Of a DNA stretch of 64,000 bases, positions 41,249 through 50,212 are shown in pieces. A model generated the notes under the pieces. That model was given only the letters and a program-made list of their open reading frames with translations. It was not told the origin of the DNA and ran no database searches. Source of the DNA: Thermocaproicibacter sp041859875 (lineage in GTDB: Bacteria; Bacillota; Clostridia; Oscillospirales; Acutalibacteraceae); assembly GCA_041859875.1 (NCBI GenBank), contig JBFLFY010000011.1, forward strand, positions 3,674-67,673, read 5' to 3'. A program made the translations under genes and the position numbers. Every line of letters starts with the position of its first letter. Position 1 is the stretch's first letter.

Positions 41249-41659
41249 TTGAAAAAACAGTCTTTTCGGTGTCTGGTTTTCTTTTCCGTCTTTCTTCTGG
41301 TAGCTGGCCTGCTTTCCGGGTGTTCCAGCACCATGCACTTTTCCATTTCGGATGCGGCAAAGCTGAACCTGCAAAGCGGAAAAACAGGAAAAGCGGTTGA
41401 CATAACCGACGCGGCGACGATTAAAAAAGTGACCGACAACATGAATCAGCCAGTCTTTAAGAAAGACAGAAAAGTTGATACTGCTGGCTGGAGCTACCGT
41501 CTGAGGTGGTACGGCAAAGATGGAAAAAGCATTGAAGACATTACAGTGATGAGCAATTCCATCATTGATTACAAAGACTACTTTTACAATGCAGATTCCG
41601 GGAAACTGGACACCGCCCTTTACGACCAGCTGCTGAAATCGGCAAAAGACATTCCGTAA
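41249..41659 (+). CDS. Putative lipoprotein, paralogue 2
   Basis: 136 residues from TTG 41249, 10 nt after AGGAGG: MKKQSFRCLVFFSVFLLVAG, lipobox LLSGC. It shares ITDAATIKKVTDNMNQ and FYNADSGKLDTALYDQLLKS with paralogue 1, including nearly identical DNA over these blocks. The central region differs, with a shorter loop around TAGWSYRLRWYGKDGKSI. A recent tandem duplication is likely. Confidence 0.85.
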   Translation: MKKQSFRCLVFFSVFLLVAGLLSGCSSTMHFSISDAAKLNLQSGKTGKAVDITDAATIKKVTDNMNQPVFKKDRKVDTAGWSYRLRWYGKDGKSIEDITVMSNSIIDYKDYFYNADSGKLDTALYDQLLKSAKDIP

Positions 41660-41677
41660 ACAGAGAATAACAAAAAA

Positions 41678-41716
41678 GGGCCTCCTATCGTAGTTTTACT
41701 TCTACAATAGGAGGTC
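41678..41716. terminator. Terminator between lipoprotein genes and secA
   Basis: GGCCTCCTATCGTAG pairs with CTACAATAGGAGGTC around an 8-nt loop. A and T tracts on both sides make it usable from both strands. Confidence 0.8.
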
Positions 41717-41779
41717 TTGCTTTGCCCGGCAGGGAAAATAAGGCTCGATTATTCCATGATTACCGCCTGGACTGGGTTT

Positions 41780-41853
41780 GTGCAAAGCCGAAGCGGTTCA
41801 CGGGCAAAGCGCTGGTTCTTTTCGCCAAACCTTTTCTTAGAAGAAAAGGCTTG
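41780..41853. repeat. Post-secA repeat module
   Basis: GCAAAGCCGAAGCGGTTC, then GCTGGTTCTTTTCGCC and the palindrome CCTTTTCTTAGAAGAAAAGG, ending at the secA stop. The same order of landmarks abuts the gpr stop at about 4378-4420; part also recurs near 34497. Confidence 0.6.
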
Positions 41854-44607
41854 TCAGCTTTCGTATCTGCCACAGCAGTTCTTGTACTTCTTGCCGCTTC
41901 CGCATGGGCATGGATCGTTGCGTCCCGGCTTTTTCTTCTTGCGGATTGGCGTGTGTTTCGACTGGTCGGAATCATCGCTGCCAGCCTCGCCCGTTACTTT
42001 CGCAACCTGCTCGCGCTTCGGTTCTTCGGCACGCTGAAGCTGTACGGTCAGCATCATGCGGGCGGTGTTTTCACGGATGGTTGCAACCATCTCGTCGAAC
42101 ATATCAAAGCCCTCCACACGGTACTCGACGACCGGGTCTTTCTGGCCATATGCACGCAGGCGGATGCCCTTCTGCAGCTCATCCATCGCGTCAATATGAT
42201 CCATCCACTCGGTGTCAACGTTCTTCAGCAGAATGACACGCTCCAGTTCCCGCATGATGTTGGAGCCAAACTGCTCTTCACGCTTCGCGTAAACTTCATG
42301 TGCCCTTTCGGTCAGATCGTGCTGTGCGTCGGCAGGCTCCAGACGCACCATTTCCTCATCGGTGTAAATCAGGTCGTTCGGGCCGAGGAGCCAGCCCATG
42401 TAGCGGTCGCGCAGACCGTTCAGGTTCCAGGTTTCGCGTTCCGCATCTTCCGGCAGATATTTTTTCACCTGCGCCTCAATAGCCTGGTCTATCATCTTCA
42501 GAATCTGGTCTTTCAGGTTTTCACCGTTCAGTACCTGGTCACGCTGGCTGTAAATAATCTCACGCTGGCGGTTCATCACGTCGTCGAACTGCAGCACACT
42601 CTTACGAATGCCGAAGTTGCGGCCCTCAATTTTCTTTTGGGCGCTTTCAATGGTGTTGGTCAGCATTTTATTTTCAATGGGTGTGTCTTCATCGACGTTC
42701 AGGCGCTCCATCAGCGTATTAATGCGGTCACCGCCGAAAAGGCGCATCAGGTCGTCTTCCAAAGAAATGTAAAAGCGGCTCATTCCGGGGTCGCCCTGGC
42801 GACCGGAACGGCCGCGCAGCTGGTTGTCAATCCGGCGGGATTCATGCCGCTCGGTGCCGATGATATACAGGCCTCCGGCCTTTTTGACTTCTTCCGCCTC
42901 GGCCTCCGTCTGTTCCTTGTATTTCTGGGCAAGTTTCTGGAATGCCGCACGCGCCTTCAAAACATCGGCGTCTGCCGTTTCCGAATGCGCGTCCGCCTCG
43001 GCAATCAGCTCGTCCGGAACGCCTTGCTTCTTCAGGTCGGCTTTCGCCATGTACTCCGGGTTGCCGCCCAGAACAATATCGGTGCCGCGGCCTGCCATAT
43101 TCGTTGCAATGGTAACGGCGTCTTTGCGGCCTGCCTGCGCGACAATCTGCGCTTCTTTTTCGTGGTACTTGGCGTTCAGTACCTCGTGCTTGATGCCTTT
43201 CTTTCTCAGCATGGCGCTGAGCTGCTCCGATTTTTCAATGGAGATGGTGCCTACCAGCACCGGCTGGCCGGTTTTGTGGTGCTCAATCACATCGTCGATA
43301 ACGGCGCGGAACTTCGCCTTCTCCGTTTTATAAATTACATCCGGTAAATCCTCACGGATCATAGGTTTGTTCGTGGGGACTTCAATAATGTCAAGCTTAT
43401 AGATTTCACGGAACTCGGCTTCTTCCGTCATCGCCGTACCGGTCATACCGGAAAGTTTTTTGTACATACGGAAGTAGTTCTGGAACGTGATGGTTGCAAG
43501 GGTCTTGCTTTCATGCGCAACCTTTACGCCCTCTTTGGCTTCAATCGCCTGGTGCAGGCCCTCATTGTAGCGGCGGCCGTACATCAAACGCCCGGTGAAC
43601 TCATCCACAATAATGACTTCGCCGTCTTTTACCACATAGTCAATGTCCTTGCGCATAACGCCGCGCGCCTTAATGGCCTGGTCAATATAATGCTGAATCG
43701 GCAGGTTTTCGGCGTCGGTCAGGTTGTCGACTTTAAAAAACGCTTCGGCTTTCTTCACGCCGGTCTGCGTAAGGGTTGCAGTTTTTGCTTTTTCGTCCAC
43801 CACATAGTCGGCGTCCGCATAAAGCGCGTCGTTGTCTTCCTTGCTGTCCAGTTCGGCAACTTTGACGCATTTCAGCTTTTTGGCGAAGCTGTCTGCAATA
43901 TTATACATTTCGGTAGAGTTTTCGCCCTGGCCGGAAATAATCAGCGGAGTGCGTGCCTCATCAATCAGGATAGAGTCGACTTCATCGACGATGGCGTAGC
44001 TGTGGCTGCGCTGAACCTTGTCCTTTTTATAGATAACCATGTTGTCGCGCAGGTAGTCAAACCCAAACTCGTTGTTCGTGCCGTATGTAATATCGGCATC
44101 ATAGGCTTTTTTGCGCGCATCGTTGTCAAGGTCGTGAACAATCAAACCCACAGAAAGGCCCAGATAACGGTAGATTTTCCCCATCCACTCAGAGTCGCGG
44201 CGGGCAAGGTAATCATTGACGGTTACAATATGCACACCGTTCCCCGAAAGGGCATTCAGGTACGCCGGAAGCGTAGCAACAAGCGTTTTTCCTTCGCCGG
44301 TCTTCATCTCGGCAATGCGGCCCTGGTGCAGGACAATGCCGCCAAGGATCTGCACGGGGAAATGGCGCATCCCAAGCACACGGTCGGAGGCTTCACGACA
44401 CACAGCAAACGCATCGGGCAGAATATCGTCAAGCGTTTCGCCGTTTGTCAGCCGCTCCTTCAGCGCCGGGGTCTGTGCTTTCAGCTCTTCATCAGACATG
44501 GCCTTATACTGGTCTTCCCGGTCAAGCACGGCATTGCAGAGCGGGCGAATTCGCTTCAGCTCGCGCCTGCTGTAGTTGCCGAACAGAGCAGACATAATAG
44601 ATTTCAT
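41854..44607 (-). CDS. secA: Protein translocase ATPase SecA
   Basis: SecA drives Sec-dependent export at the membrane. The protein has 917 residues from MKSIMSALFGNYSRRELKRI; GAGGTG lies 6 nt before ATG 44607. Walker A is MKTGEGKTLVATL, the DEAD-like box is DEVDSILIDEARTPL, then GMTGTAMTEE, ATNMAGRGTDIVLG and the arginine-finger RGRSGRQGDPG. The C-terminal zinc site CPCGSGKKYKNCCGR is intact. Typical length is 800-940. An extended -10 promoter lies upstream. Confidence 0.98.
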   Translation of the reverse strand: MKSIMSALFGNYSRRELKRIRPLCNAVLDREDQYKAMSDEELKAQTPALKERLTNGETLDDILPDAFAVCREASDRVLGMRHFPVQILGGIVLHQGRIAEMKTGEGKTLVATLPAYLNALSGNGVHIVTVNDYLARRDSEWMGKIYRYLGLSVGLIVHDLDNDARKKAYDADITYGTNNEFGFDYLRDNMVIYKKDKVQRSHSYAIVDEVDSILIDEARTPLIISGQGENSTEMYNIADSFAKKLKCVKVAELDSKEDNDALYADADYVVDEKAKTATLTQTGVKKAEAFFKVDNLTDAENLPIQHYIDQAIKARGVMRKDIDYVVKDGEVIIVDEFTGRLMYGRRYNEGLHQAIEAKEGVKVAHESKTLATITFQNYFRMYKKLSGMTGTAMTEEAEFREIYKLDIIEVPTNKPMIREDLPDVIYKTEKAKFRAVIDDVIEHHKTGQPVLVGTISIEKSEQLSAMLRKKGIKHEVLNAKYHEKEAQIVAQAGRKDAVTIATNMAGRGTDIVLGGNPEYMAKADLKKQGVPDELIAEADAHSETADADVLKARAAFQKLAQKYKEQTEAEAEEVKKAGGLYIIGTERHESRRIDNQLRGRSGRQGDPGMSRFYISLEDDLMRLFGGDRINTLMERLNVDEDTPIENKMLTNTIESAQKKIEGRNFGIRKSVLQFDDVMNRQREIIYSQRDQVLNGENLKDQILKMIDQAIEAQVKKYLPEDAERETWNLNGLRDRYMGWLLGPNDLIYTDEEMVRLEPADAQHDLTERAHEVYAKREEQFGSNIMRELERVILLKNVDTEWMDHIDAMDELQKGIRLRAYGQKDPVVEYRVEGFDMFDEMVATIRENTARMMLTVQLQRAEEPKREQVAKVTGEAGSDDSDQSKHTPIRKKKKPGRNDPCPCGSGKKYKNCCGRYES

Positions 44608-44681
44608 CGTCTTCACCTCAAAAAATCACCGCGCACGCGGATGTTTCTTTCTGTGTCCTAATAATTCTGTCATACAAAGTT

Positions 44682-44690
44682 ATTATATCA
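44682..44690 (-). promoter_or_regulatory. secA extended -10 promoter
   Basis: Minus strand TGA-TATAAT, TATAAT at 44687-44682, preceded by a T-rich stretch in place of a clear -35. The leader is about 70 nt. Confidence 0.55.
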
Positions 44691-44744
44691 TGGCAAAGAG
44701 AAAAAATAAAGAAAATCTGTGAACATTCCGCCTTCCGCTAGTTT

Positions 44745-45899
44745 TCACGCCTGGTCCGGCGGCACGTCTTCCGCAGGTGCCTGCACGGCGCAAGTTTTTT
44801 TCTGTACTTTTGCTTTTGGCACTTTCTTCGCTTTGACCCGTTTTTTCAGCTTCGCAATCATCAGGACGGCAACCGGGATGACAACCTCAAAAGGCAGGAC
44901 AAATACCGCGTGGTAGTTCAGCCAGTTTAACATCTCTTCCGTGTTGGAGCTCACCACCATTATAATTGTAACAAGGATGAGCCCGCAGGGCGCAAAAAGC
45001 GGCACATAGTCCTCAAAATTAAAAATCTCTTCGACTTCCCTGCAGCAGGTATAAAAAGTAATGCAGACTTTAAAAAATCCTGCTAAAAGCATATTGAACC
45101 CGATTAAAACTGCAGCACGGGTAAAGAAGTCACCGATGGCAATGACGCCCACCGCCTCATAGGAAGCATAAAGAAAAAGGCTTTCGGAATCCCCCAGAAT
45201 CAGATAGTTCCGCAGGCTGGTAAAAAGGATGATGGCAAAGCCGATGAGCATTCCTTTGAAAAAAACGGGAAAAACTTTTTCTTTGGGGTCCAGTGCTTCA
45301 AAAATAGGAGCACACACGATTGTTTCCCCAAAAGGAAGCATCAGCAGCATAAAGGTGGTGGCCAGCATTGGTCTAAAATCCGACTGCAAAACCGGCTGCA
45401 GGTTTGAAAAATCCATATTTTGGTACGCAAGAGCCCCTGTAAGGCCAATGGCAACCAGCACAAACGGAAGCACGAATTTACAAACACGCGCGACCACATA
45501 AATGCGCTTTTTGGACATATAGAATTCTACAATAACAATGGAGAGCAGGATAAAAATAAACGGCGTTTCCGTCATGTTAATTGTCTGAAGGAACTGGCAG
45601 AAAACTTTTTTGACCAGCGCCCCCAGCAGAAAAGTATACGGTAAAAGGAGTACACAGACCACTTTGCCGCATACTTTTCCGCAGGCTTTTTCAATGTTTT
45701 TAAAATAGTTTCTGCCGGGGTAAAGCTCCAGGATCTGCGAATGCACCCACATAAGAGGAATTCCCAGCAAGAAAGCCAGAATGATGCAGAACCAGGTGTC
45801 CCTCCCGGCTTTGGAACTTGACCCAATAACCAGTGTGCTGCCAGTAAGAAAAAGAGCAATCGTGGCTTCCAACTGTTTCGCCGTAATTTGATTCTTCAT
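44745..45899 (-). CDS. Germinant receptor B subunit (GerAB family)
   Basis: 384 residues with about ten membrane helices, APC-transporter-like; the B subunit binds the germinant. It starts MKNQITAKQLEATIALFLTG, with helices through GIPLMWVHSQILELYPGRNY (N-terminal), FKGMLIGFAIILF and FVLPFEVVIPVAVLMIAKLK, and a basic C-terminal tail. It is the last gene of the operon, 12 nt after the small D-like gene. No germinant can be inferred. Confidence 0.92.
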   Translation of the reverse strand: MKNQITAKQLEATIALFLTGSTLVIGSSSKAGRDTWFCIILAFLLGIPLMWVHSQILELYPGRNYFKNIEKACGKVCGKVVCVLLLPYTFLLGALVKKVFCQFLQTINMTETPFIFILLSIVIVEFYMSKKRIYVVARVCKFVLPFVLVAIGLTGALAYQNMDFSNLQPVLQSDFRPMLATTFMLLMLPFGETIVCAPIFEALDPKEKVFPVFFKGMLIGFAIILFTSLRNYLILGDSESLFLYASYEAVGVIAIGDFFTRAAVLIGFNMLLAGFFKVCITFYTCCREVEEIFNFEDYVPLFAPCGLILVTIIMVVSSNTEEMLNWLNYHAVFVLPFEVVIPVAVLMIAKLKKRVKAKKVPKAKVQKKTCAVQAPAEDVPPDQA

Positions 45900-45911
45900 G
45901 AAGCAATTTCC

Positions 45912-46121
45912 TCATTTTATAAATCCCGACATGAATCTTTCCAGAATTGCCGTAATGCTTGTAAAGCGGAAACTCATGCCAATGATAATATTTGCGGCCA
46001 GCGTAACCGCATAAACCGGGATGCAGAACCACAGGTATTTTTTCTTTTTGGCCCGTATCAACGGGATAAGGTCGGTAAAAACGAGGGTGATATAGAAAGC
46101 AAGAAAACAAGCAAGGTACAA
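45912..46121 (-). CDS. Small two-helix protein in the germinant receptor operon (D-subunit-like)
   Basis: 69 residues with two hydrophobic segments (MYLACFLAFYITLVFTDLIP and YLWFCIPVYAVTLAANIIIG) separated by RAKKKK. It lies between the C and B genes, 2 nt after the C subunit stop. Small two-helix D proteins next to ger operons in Bacillus modulate receptor activity. This gene matches that size and topology, though not by a recognised sequence motif. Confidence 0.8.
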   Translation of the reverse strand: MYLACFLAFYITLVFTDLIPLIRAKKKKYLWFCIPVYAVTLAANIIIGMSFRFTSITAILERFMSGFIK

Positions 46122-46123
46122 GG

Positions 46124-47278
46124 CTATTCACCGCCTTTTGGCACAATGGTTCCGGAGGAATAGATCTTTACATCGGCTGTGACTTCACATTTTACATTTG
46201 GGAAAATGCTGCTCCAGCTCTTTGAAATTCTTTTCCAATCATTCGGTTTCTGCTTATAAATGGCATCTGCAAACCCAAAAACATCGGCCCCGTAATTTTT
46301 CTGCAAATCCAGAATCACATCCTCCACGCCCTTTTTGACCGTTTTGGACGCGGCCTCCTCCGTCATTCGGAATTCCCCGTTTCCTACCGTAAATTTTTTG
46401 CTGCTGTCGTTTTCTTCCCCAATGTTCACGCCCAGCTGAACCTGAATTTTCATTGTCACATTGTTTCCGCTGACTTCCGGCTTTATTTCCGAGCTTCCTT
46501 TTTTTATTTCAAGGGCAATATTTTTTGCGCCGGGCTGAATGCCTGTGAGCAAAACTCCGCTCTGAATCTCGTTTTTCAGTATGACATAATAAAGGGATTC
46601 CTTCTTAGGCAGATACCCTACCATTTTATCCTTCTGAAAAATAGCGTTTGTTTCTGTTTCCAGCGACGAGTGGTCCTGCATGGGAACGACACGCACAGCG
46701 TGCAGGGTAATCGCTTTGCTTTGGGAAGATACCTGGTTGTAAATCTGGTATAACGAGTAAGACAGGATGTGCCCCTGCACAATCTGGTTTTCCTGCAGCT
46801 CTGAGGCAAGATGAAACGCCACAGGCTGTTCTGTACCCAGCTTCACCTTCAGAAGATCCGCCGCCGTTTCTTCGTCGGAAACGACCATCCGCTGTGTAAT
46901 GCGCGGTTCATGGTCTCGTATGGAGAAATCAAGCACCGGGCGAATTCCTTCACGCGCAAGGTCTTTGCTGATAATGACGACTTTGCAGTCACCGAAATAC
47001 AGCTTTTTATCCGTTACACCAACCGCACGGCGTAGACAGTCAAAAATGGTATCGCCATCCGACTCGAGCAGCACGGATTTCGTCGTCTGGTCTTTTCCAC
47101 CAGACAGGCTCAGGGCTTCAAAAGTCATGTGGTATTTGTGGCCATCCTTCCCTTTGTCAAGGGCAGCCCCGGCTACAATAGTGCTTGTTTCAATTTCGCG
47201 GTAATTAAAGCAGCCGGTAAAAAGGAGCCCGGTAAGAGCCACTTCAAGCAGCAAAATCAGTTTTTTCCATGCCTTCAT
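46124..47278 (-). CDS. Germinant receptor C subunit, lipoprotein (GerAC family)
   Basis: 384 residues. Lipobox LLFTGC at the N-terminus, then the Ger(x)C domains: FNYREIETSTIVAGAALDKG, VVIISKDLAREGIRPVLDFS and the C-terminal helical region (YGADVFGFADAIYKQKPNDW). It is anchored on the outer face of the spore inner membrane. The start overlaps the A subunit stop by 4 nt (ATGA). Confidence 0.93.
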   Translation of the reverse strand: MKAWKKLILLLEVALTGLLFTGCFNYREIETSTIVAGAALDKGKDGHKYHMTFEALSLSGGKDQTTKSVLLESDGDTIFDCLRRAVGVTDKKLYFGDCKVVIISKDLAREGIRPVLDFSIRDHEPRITQRMVVSDEETAADLLKVKLGTEQPVAFHLASELQENQIVQGHILSYSLYQIYNQVSSQSKAITLHAVRVVPMQDHSSLETETNAIFQKDKMVGYLPKKESLYYVILKNEIQSGVLLTGIQPGAKNIALEIKKGSSEIKPEVSGNNVTMKIQVQLGVNIGEENDSSKKFTVGNGEFRMTEEAASKTVKKGVEDVILDLQKNYGADVFGFADAIYKQKPNDWKRISKSWSSIFPNVKCEVTADVKIYSSGTIVPKGGE

Positions 47279-48774
47279 TTCGGGTTTCCTTTCGCTGCCT
47301 GCCGGGTGCGATCTGAAGTCAGGACTCCCGGCCGCTGAATCATTTTTTGCCAGTTGATACGACAGTAAATATCTTTATAATCCTTTAACTTGTCATCATA
47401 AACATTCGGCATAATCGGCACACCGAACGACTCCGTCGAAAACAGCTGCGCCAAAATTGCCAGCAGGCCAAGCAGGTAGCCATAAAGCCCCATAATGCAG
47501 GAAAATCCTAATAAAAAAAAGCGCTGAATAATGGAAAAGCCCTTGAGGCGCGGAACCATCAGGCCGGTAATTGCTGTAAGGGAAACAAGAATGATAATGG
47601 GGGCGCTTACCAGTTTGGCTTCCACCGCAGCTTGGCCGATGACCAAGGCCCCCACAATACTGAGCGCCTGCCCCATAATACCGGGCATACGGGCGCCTGT
47701 TTCCCGAAGCATCTCAAAAATAATCAGCATTACTGTCATTTCGAGTGCCGTGGGGAAAGGCACGTTTTGACGCGACTGGGCTATGCTCAGCAAAAGCGAC
47801 GTGGGAAGCATCTCCTGGTGGAACGTAACGAGGGAAATGTAAAGTGCCGGCATACTTATGGTCAAGAAAAATGCCAAAGAGCGTAAGATTCTTCCGATTG
47901 ATGCGAATGTAAAATTCAAATAATAATCTTCGTCACTCTGCATATATTCAACGAACAGGTGCGGAACGGTCAGGACCGTAGGCGTCCCGTCCACAATCAG
48001 GGCAATGCGGCCCTCCAGCAGCCTTGCAGCCACTACGTCGGGGCGTTCCGTATTCCCGGTCGTTTCCAGCAGGCCAAATGGTTTTGGGCGGAGAAGTTCC
48101 GCAATGTAGTTGGAGTCCAGCGTGCCGTCAATGTCAATCTGGCTCAGTTGTTCTTCCAGCTTTGCCAGGACTTTTTTGTTTACCAAGCTGTCCAGGTAGC
48201 AGATGCAGGCCTTGGTGCGGGACCTTCTGCCAAACGTCATGTAGCGCAGTTTTAAGTCCGGTGTACGGAGTTTCCGCCGCAGCATGGAAATGTTAATCAG
48301 CAGAGATTCGTTGAACCCTTCCCGCGGCCCCCGTATGACCCGCTCGCTTTCCGGCTCCGAGATGGCGCGGACCGTCCAGCCCTTCGTGTTTAAAATCAGC
48401 GTGTCGGTACATCCTTCGGCAAGGAGTACCGTGTCGCCGTAAACAATCGCCTGTACAATCTCTTCGATGTCTGCCGTTTTCTGTACGCTGTTTGAAAGCA
48501 TGACGTGCTGAAGGATCTGTTCCATCAGGTCGTCGATTTTCTCCGGAAATTTGTAGTGCAGCAGCGGGCTGACAATATCGTCGTTCATCAGCTTGTTGTT
48601 AATCATGCCGTCGGCAAAAATCAGGCAGAAATGGAACCGGTCGTCAAAAGGGTTTGAAAGGTAGCGAAACTGCAGCGTGTCATCATCGGTAAAGAGATTC
48701 CGGATATACCCCACATTCATTTTCAGCTGGTCAGACGGCAGCTTTGCTCCGGCAAATCCGTTCGGGCTGCTCAC
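47275..48774 (-). CDS. Germinant receptor A subunit (GerAA family)
   Basis: 499 residues, started at GTG 48772-48774 behind GGGAGGAATTC. A soluble N-terminal domain of about 260 residues (MNVGYIRNLFTDDDTLQFRY) is followed by 4-5 membrane helices. The family block is GRIALIVDGTPTVLTVPHLF, then LPFPTALEMTVMLIIFEMLRE-like QNVPFPTALEMTVMLIIFEM. It is the first gene of the A-C-D-B operon. Its promoter was not resolved; a CCGCAGG/CCTGCGG hairpin lies in the leader. Confidence 0.94.
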   Translation of the reverse strand: MSSPNGFAGAKLPSDQLKMNVGYIRNLFTDDDTLQFRYLSNPFDDRFHFCLIFADGMINNKLMNDDIVSPLLHYKFPEKIDDLMEQILQHVMLSNSVQKTADIEEIVQAIVYGDTVLLAEGCTDTLILNTKGWTVRAISEPESERVIRGPREGFNESLLINISMLRRKLRTPDLKLRYMTFGRRSRTKACICYLDSLVNKKVLAKLEEQLSQIDIDGTLDSNYIAELLRPKPFGLLETTGNTERPDVVAARLLEGRIALIVDGTPTVLTVPHLFVEYMQSDEDYYLNFTFASIGRILRSLAFFLTISMPALYISLVTFHQEMLPTSLLLSIAQSRQNVPFPTALEMTVMLIIFEMLRETGARMPGIMGQALSIVGALVIGQAAVEAKLVSAPIIILVSLTAITGLMVPRLKGFSIIQRFFLLGFSCIMGLYGYLLGLLAILAQLFSTESFGVPIMPNVYDDKLKDYKDIYCRINWQKMIQRPGVLTSDRTRQAAKGNPK

Positions 48775-48908
48775 ATTGAATTCCTCCCATCAGCCGCAGG
48801 AGGCGCCTGCCCTGCGGGACTTTAATTTTCTTTCTGACTTATGTTTTCCCAACCGGCGCATAATATACCGGGAACGGGAACTTGAAACCTGCCCCGCAAA
48901 GGAGTATT

Positions 48909-49016
48909 ATGAGCAAACAGGGAAGCATCCCGAACCGCGGCAGCCCGAAGGACAAGCCGAAAAAGCAGAAACTTCGCGCCGCCCGCAGACGCTTTCTCAA
49001 ACGAAAGGAGAAATGA
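48909..49016 (+). CDS. 35-residue basic microprotein upstream of galE
   Basis: ATG at 48909 with AAAGGAG upstream; stop TGA 49014-49016, 3 nt before the galE start. The product begins MSKQGSIPNRGSPKDKPKKQ and ends in an Arg/Lys-rich helix (RAARRRFLKRKEK). It could be a nucleic-acid-binding microprotein or a leader peptide whose translation opens the galE site. The reading frame and site support translation; function is unknown. Confidence 0.6.
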   Translation: MSKQGSIPNRGSPKDKPKKQKLRAARRRFLKRKEK

Positions 49017-49019
49017 CTT

Positions 49020-50021
49020 TTGAACGTACTCATTACCGGAGGAGCCGGATATATCGGCTCGCACACCTGTGTGGAACTGCTGAACTGCGGCTACGGCGTT
49101 GTGGTAATGGATAATTACAGCAATTCTTCGCCCGACGTAATCGGCAAAATTGAAACCATCACCGGCAAAAAGTTCCCGGCATACGAATGCGACATGCTGG
49201 ACTATGACGGCTTTGAAAAGATTTTTAAGGAAAATAAGATTGACGCGGTGATCCACTACGCGGGCCTCAAGGCCGTGGGCGAATCGGTGGAGAAGCCCTT
49301 GGAATATTACCACAACAACCTGACCGGCACCCTCAACCTGCTGCGCCTGATGCGGGAATACGGTGTGCGCCGCTTTGTGCAGAGTTCTTCCGCAACGGTT
49401 TACGGAATGCACAACACCGCCCCGTTCACCGAGGATATGCCAATTTCCACGACGAACCCGTACGGTGCAACAAAAGAATTTATTGAGCGCATCCTCACCG
49501 ACCTCTGCCATGCCGACAAGAGCTGGAAAGTCGCCCTGCTGCGCTACTTTAACCCTATCGGCGCACATCCAAGCGGGCTGATTGGTGAAAACCCGAACGG
49601 CATTCCGAACAATCTGATGCCTTATATTATGAAGGTTGCCGTCGGCGAACTGCCGGAGCTGCACGTTTTCGGCAACGACTACCCCACCCCCGACGGAACC
49701 GGGGTGCGCGACTACATCCATGTGTGTGACCTGGCCGCCGGCCATGTGAAAGCACTGGAAAAAATCGACCAGCTCGACGGTGCCCGCGCCATTAACCTCG
49801 GTACAGGCAAAGGCAGTTCCGTTCTCGACGTTGTTCATGCGTTCGAGCGCGTAAGCGGGAAAAAAGTTCCGTACAAAATAGAGCCGCGCCGCGCGGGCGA
49901 TATTGCCACCTGCTATGCAGACTGCTCCCGCGCTAAAAAGGAACTGGGCTGGGTAGCCAAGTATACCCTGGATGATATGTGCCGCGACAGCTGGAACTTC
50001 ATCCAAAAGCAGAAAAAGTAA
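49020..50021 (+). CDS. galE: UDP-glucose 4-epimerase
   Basis: This enzyme interconverts UDP-glucose and UDP-galactose. It has 333 residues from TTG 49020. The NAD-binding motif is GGAGYIGSHT near residue 7. Catalytic Ser and Tyr-x3-Lys are in QSSSATVYG and NPYGATKEF. The substrate loop is RYFNPIGAHPSG, then NNLMPYIMKVA and GTGVRDYIHVCDLA. AAAGGAG overlaps the preceding microprotein stop. A strong terminator follows. Confidence 0.96.
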   Translation: MNVLITGGAGYIGSHTCVELLNCGYGVVVMDNYSNSSPDVIGKIETITGKKFPAYECDMLDYDGFEKIFKENKIDAVIHYAGLKAVGESVEKPLEYYHNNLTGTLNLLRLMREYGVRRFVQSSSATVYGMHNTAPFTEDMPISTTNPYGATKEFIERILTDLCHADKSWKVALLRYFNPIGAHPSGLIGENPNGIPNNLMPYIMKVAVGELPELHVFGNDYPTPDGTGVRDYIHVCDLAAGHVKALEKIDQLDGARAINLGTGKGSSVLDVVHAFERVSGKKVPYKIEPRRAGDIATCYADCSRAKKELGWVAKYTLDDMCRDSWNFIQKQKK

Positions 50022-50042
50022 AAGAAGCAACAGAAAATCAGG

Positions 50043-50075
50043 CAGCCCTGCGCTTTTGCGCAGGGCTGTTTTTTT
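50043..50075 (+). terminator. galE terminator
   Basis: CAGCCCTGCGC-TTTT-GCGCAGGGCTG followed by TTTTTTT. Confidence 0.95.
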
Positions 50076-50152
50076 GCCGCATGCTGGGCCTATGCCTGTA
50101 AGCAGACGATTCGGCAGCGCTGAAGACAGACTGTAATCCCCCCGAAAGCCAA

Positions 50153-50196
50153 AACAGGGCACGCTGCAAAGCCATAACGCTGCAGCGTGCCCTGTT
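50153..50196. terminator. Terminator of the 50213-50839 gene
   Basis: AACAGGGCACGCTGCA arm with its complement around a 12-nt loop; on the minus strand it is followed by TTTGG, with further T on the plus side. Confidence 0.75.
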
Positions 50197-50212
50197 GTTA
50201 TTTTCTTTTCCG

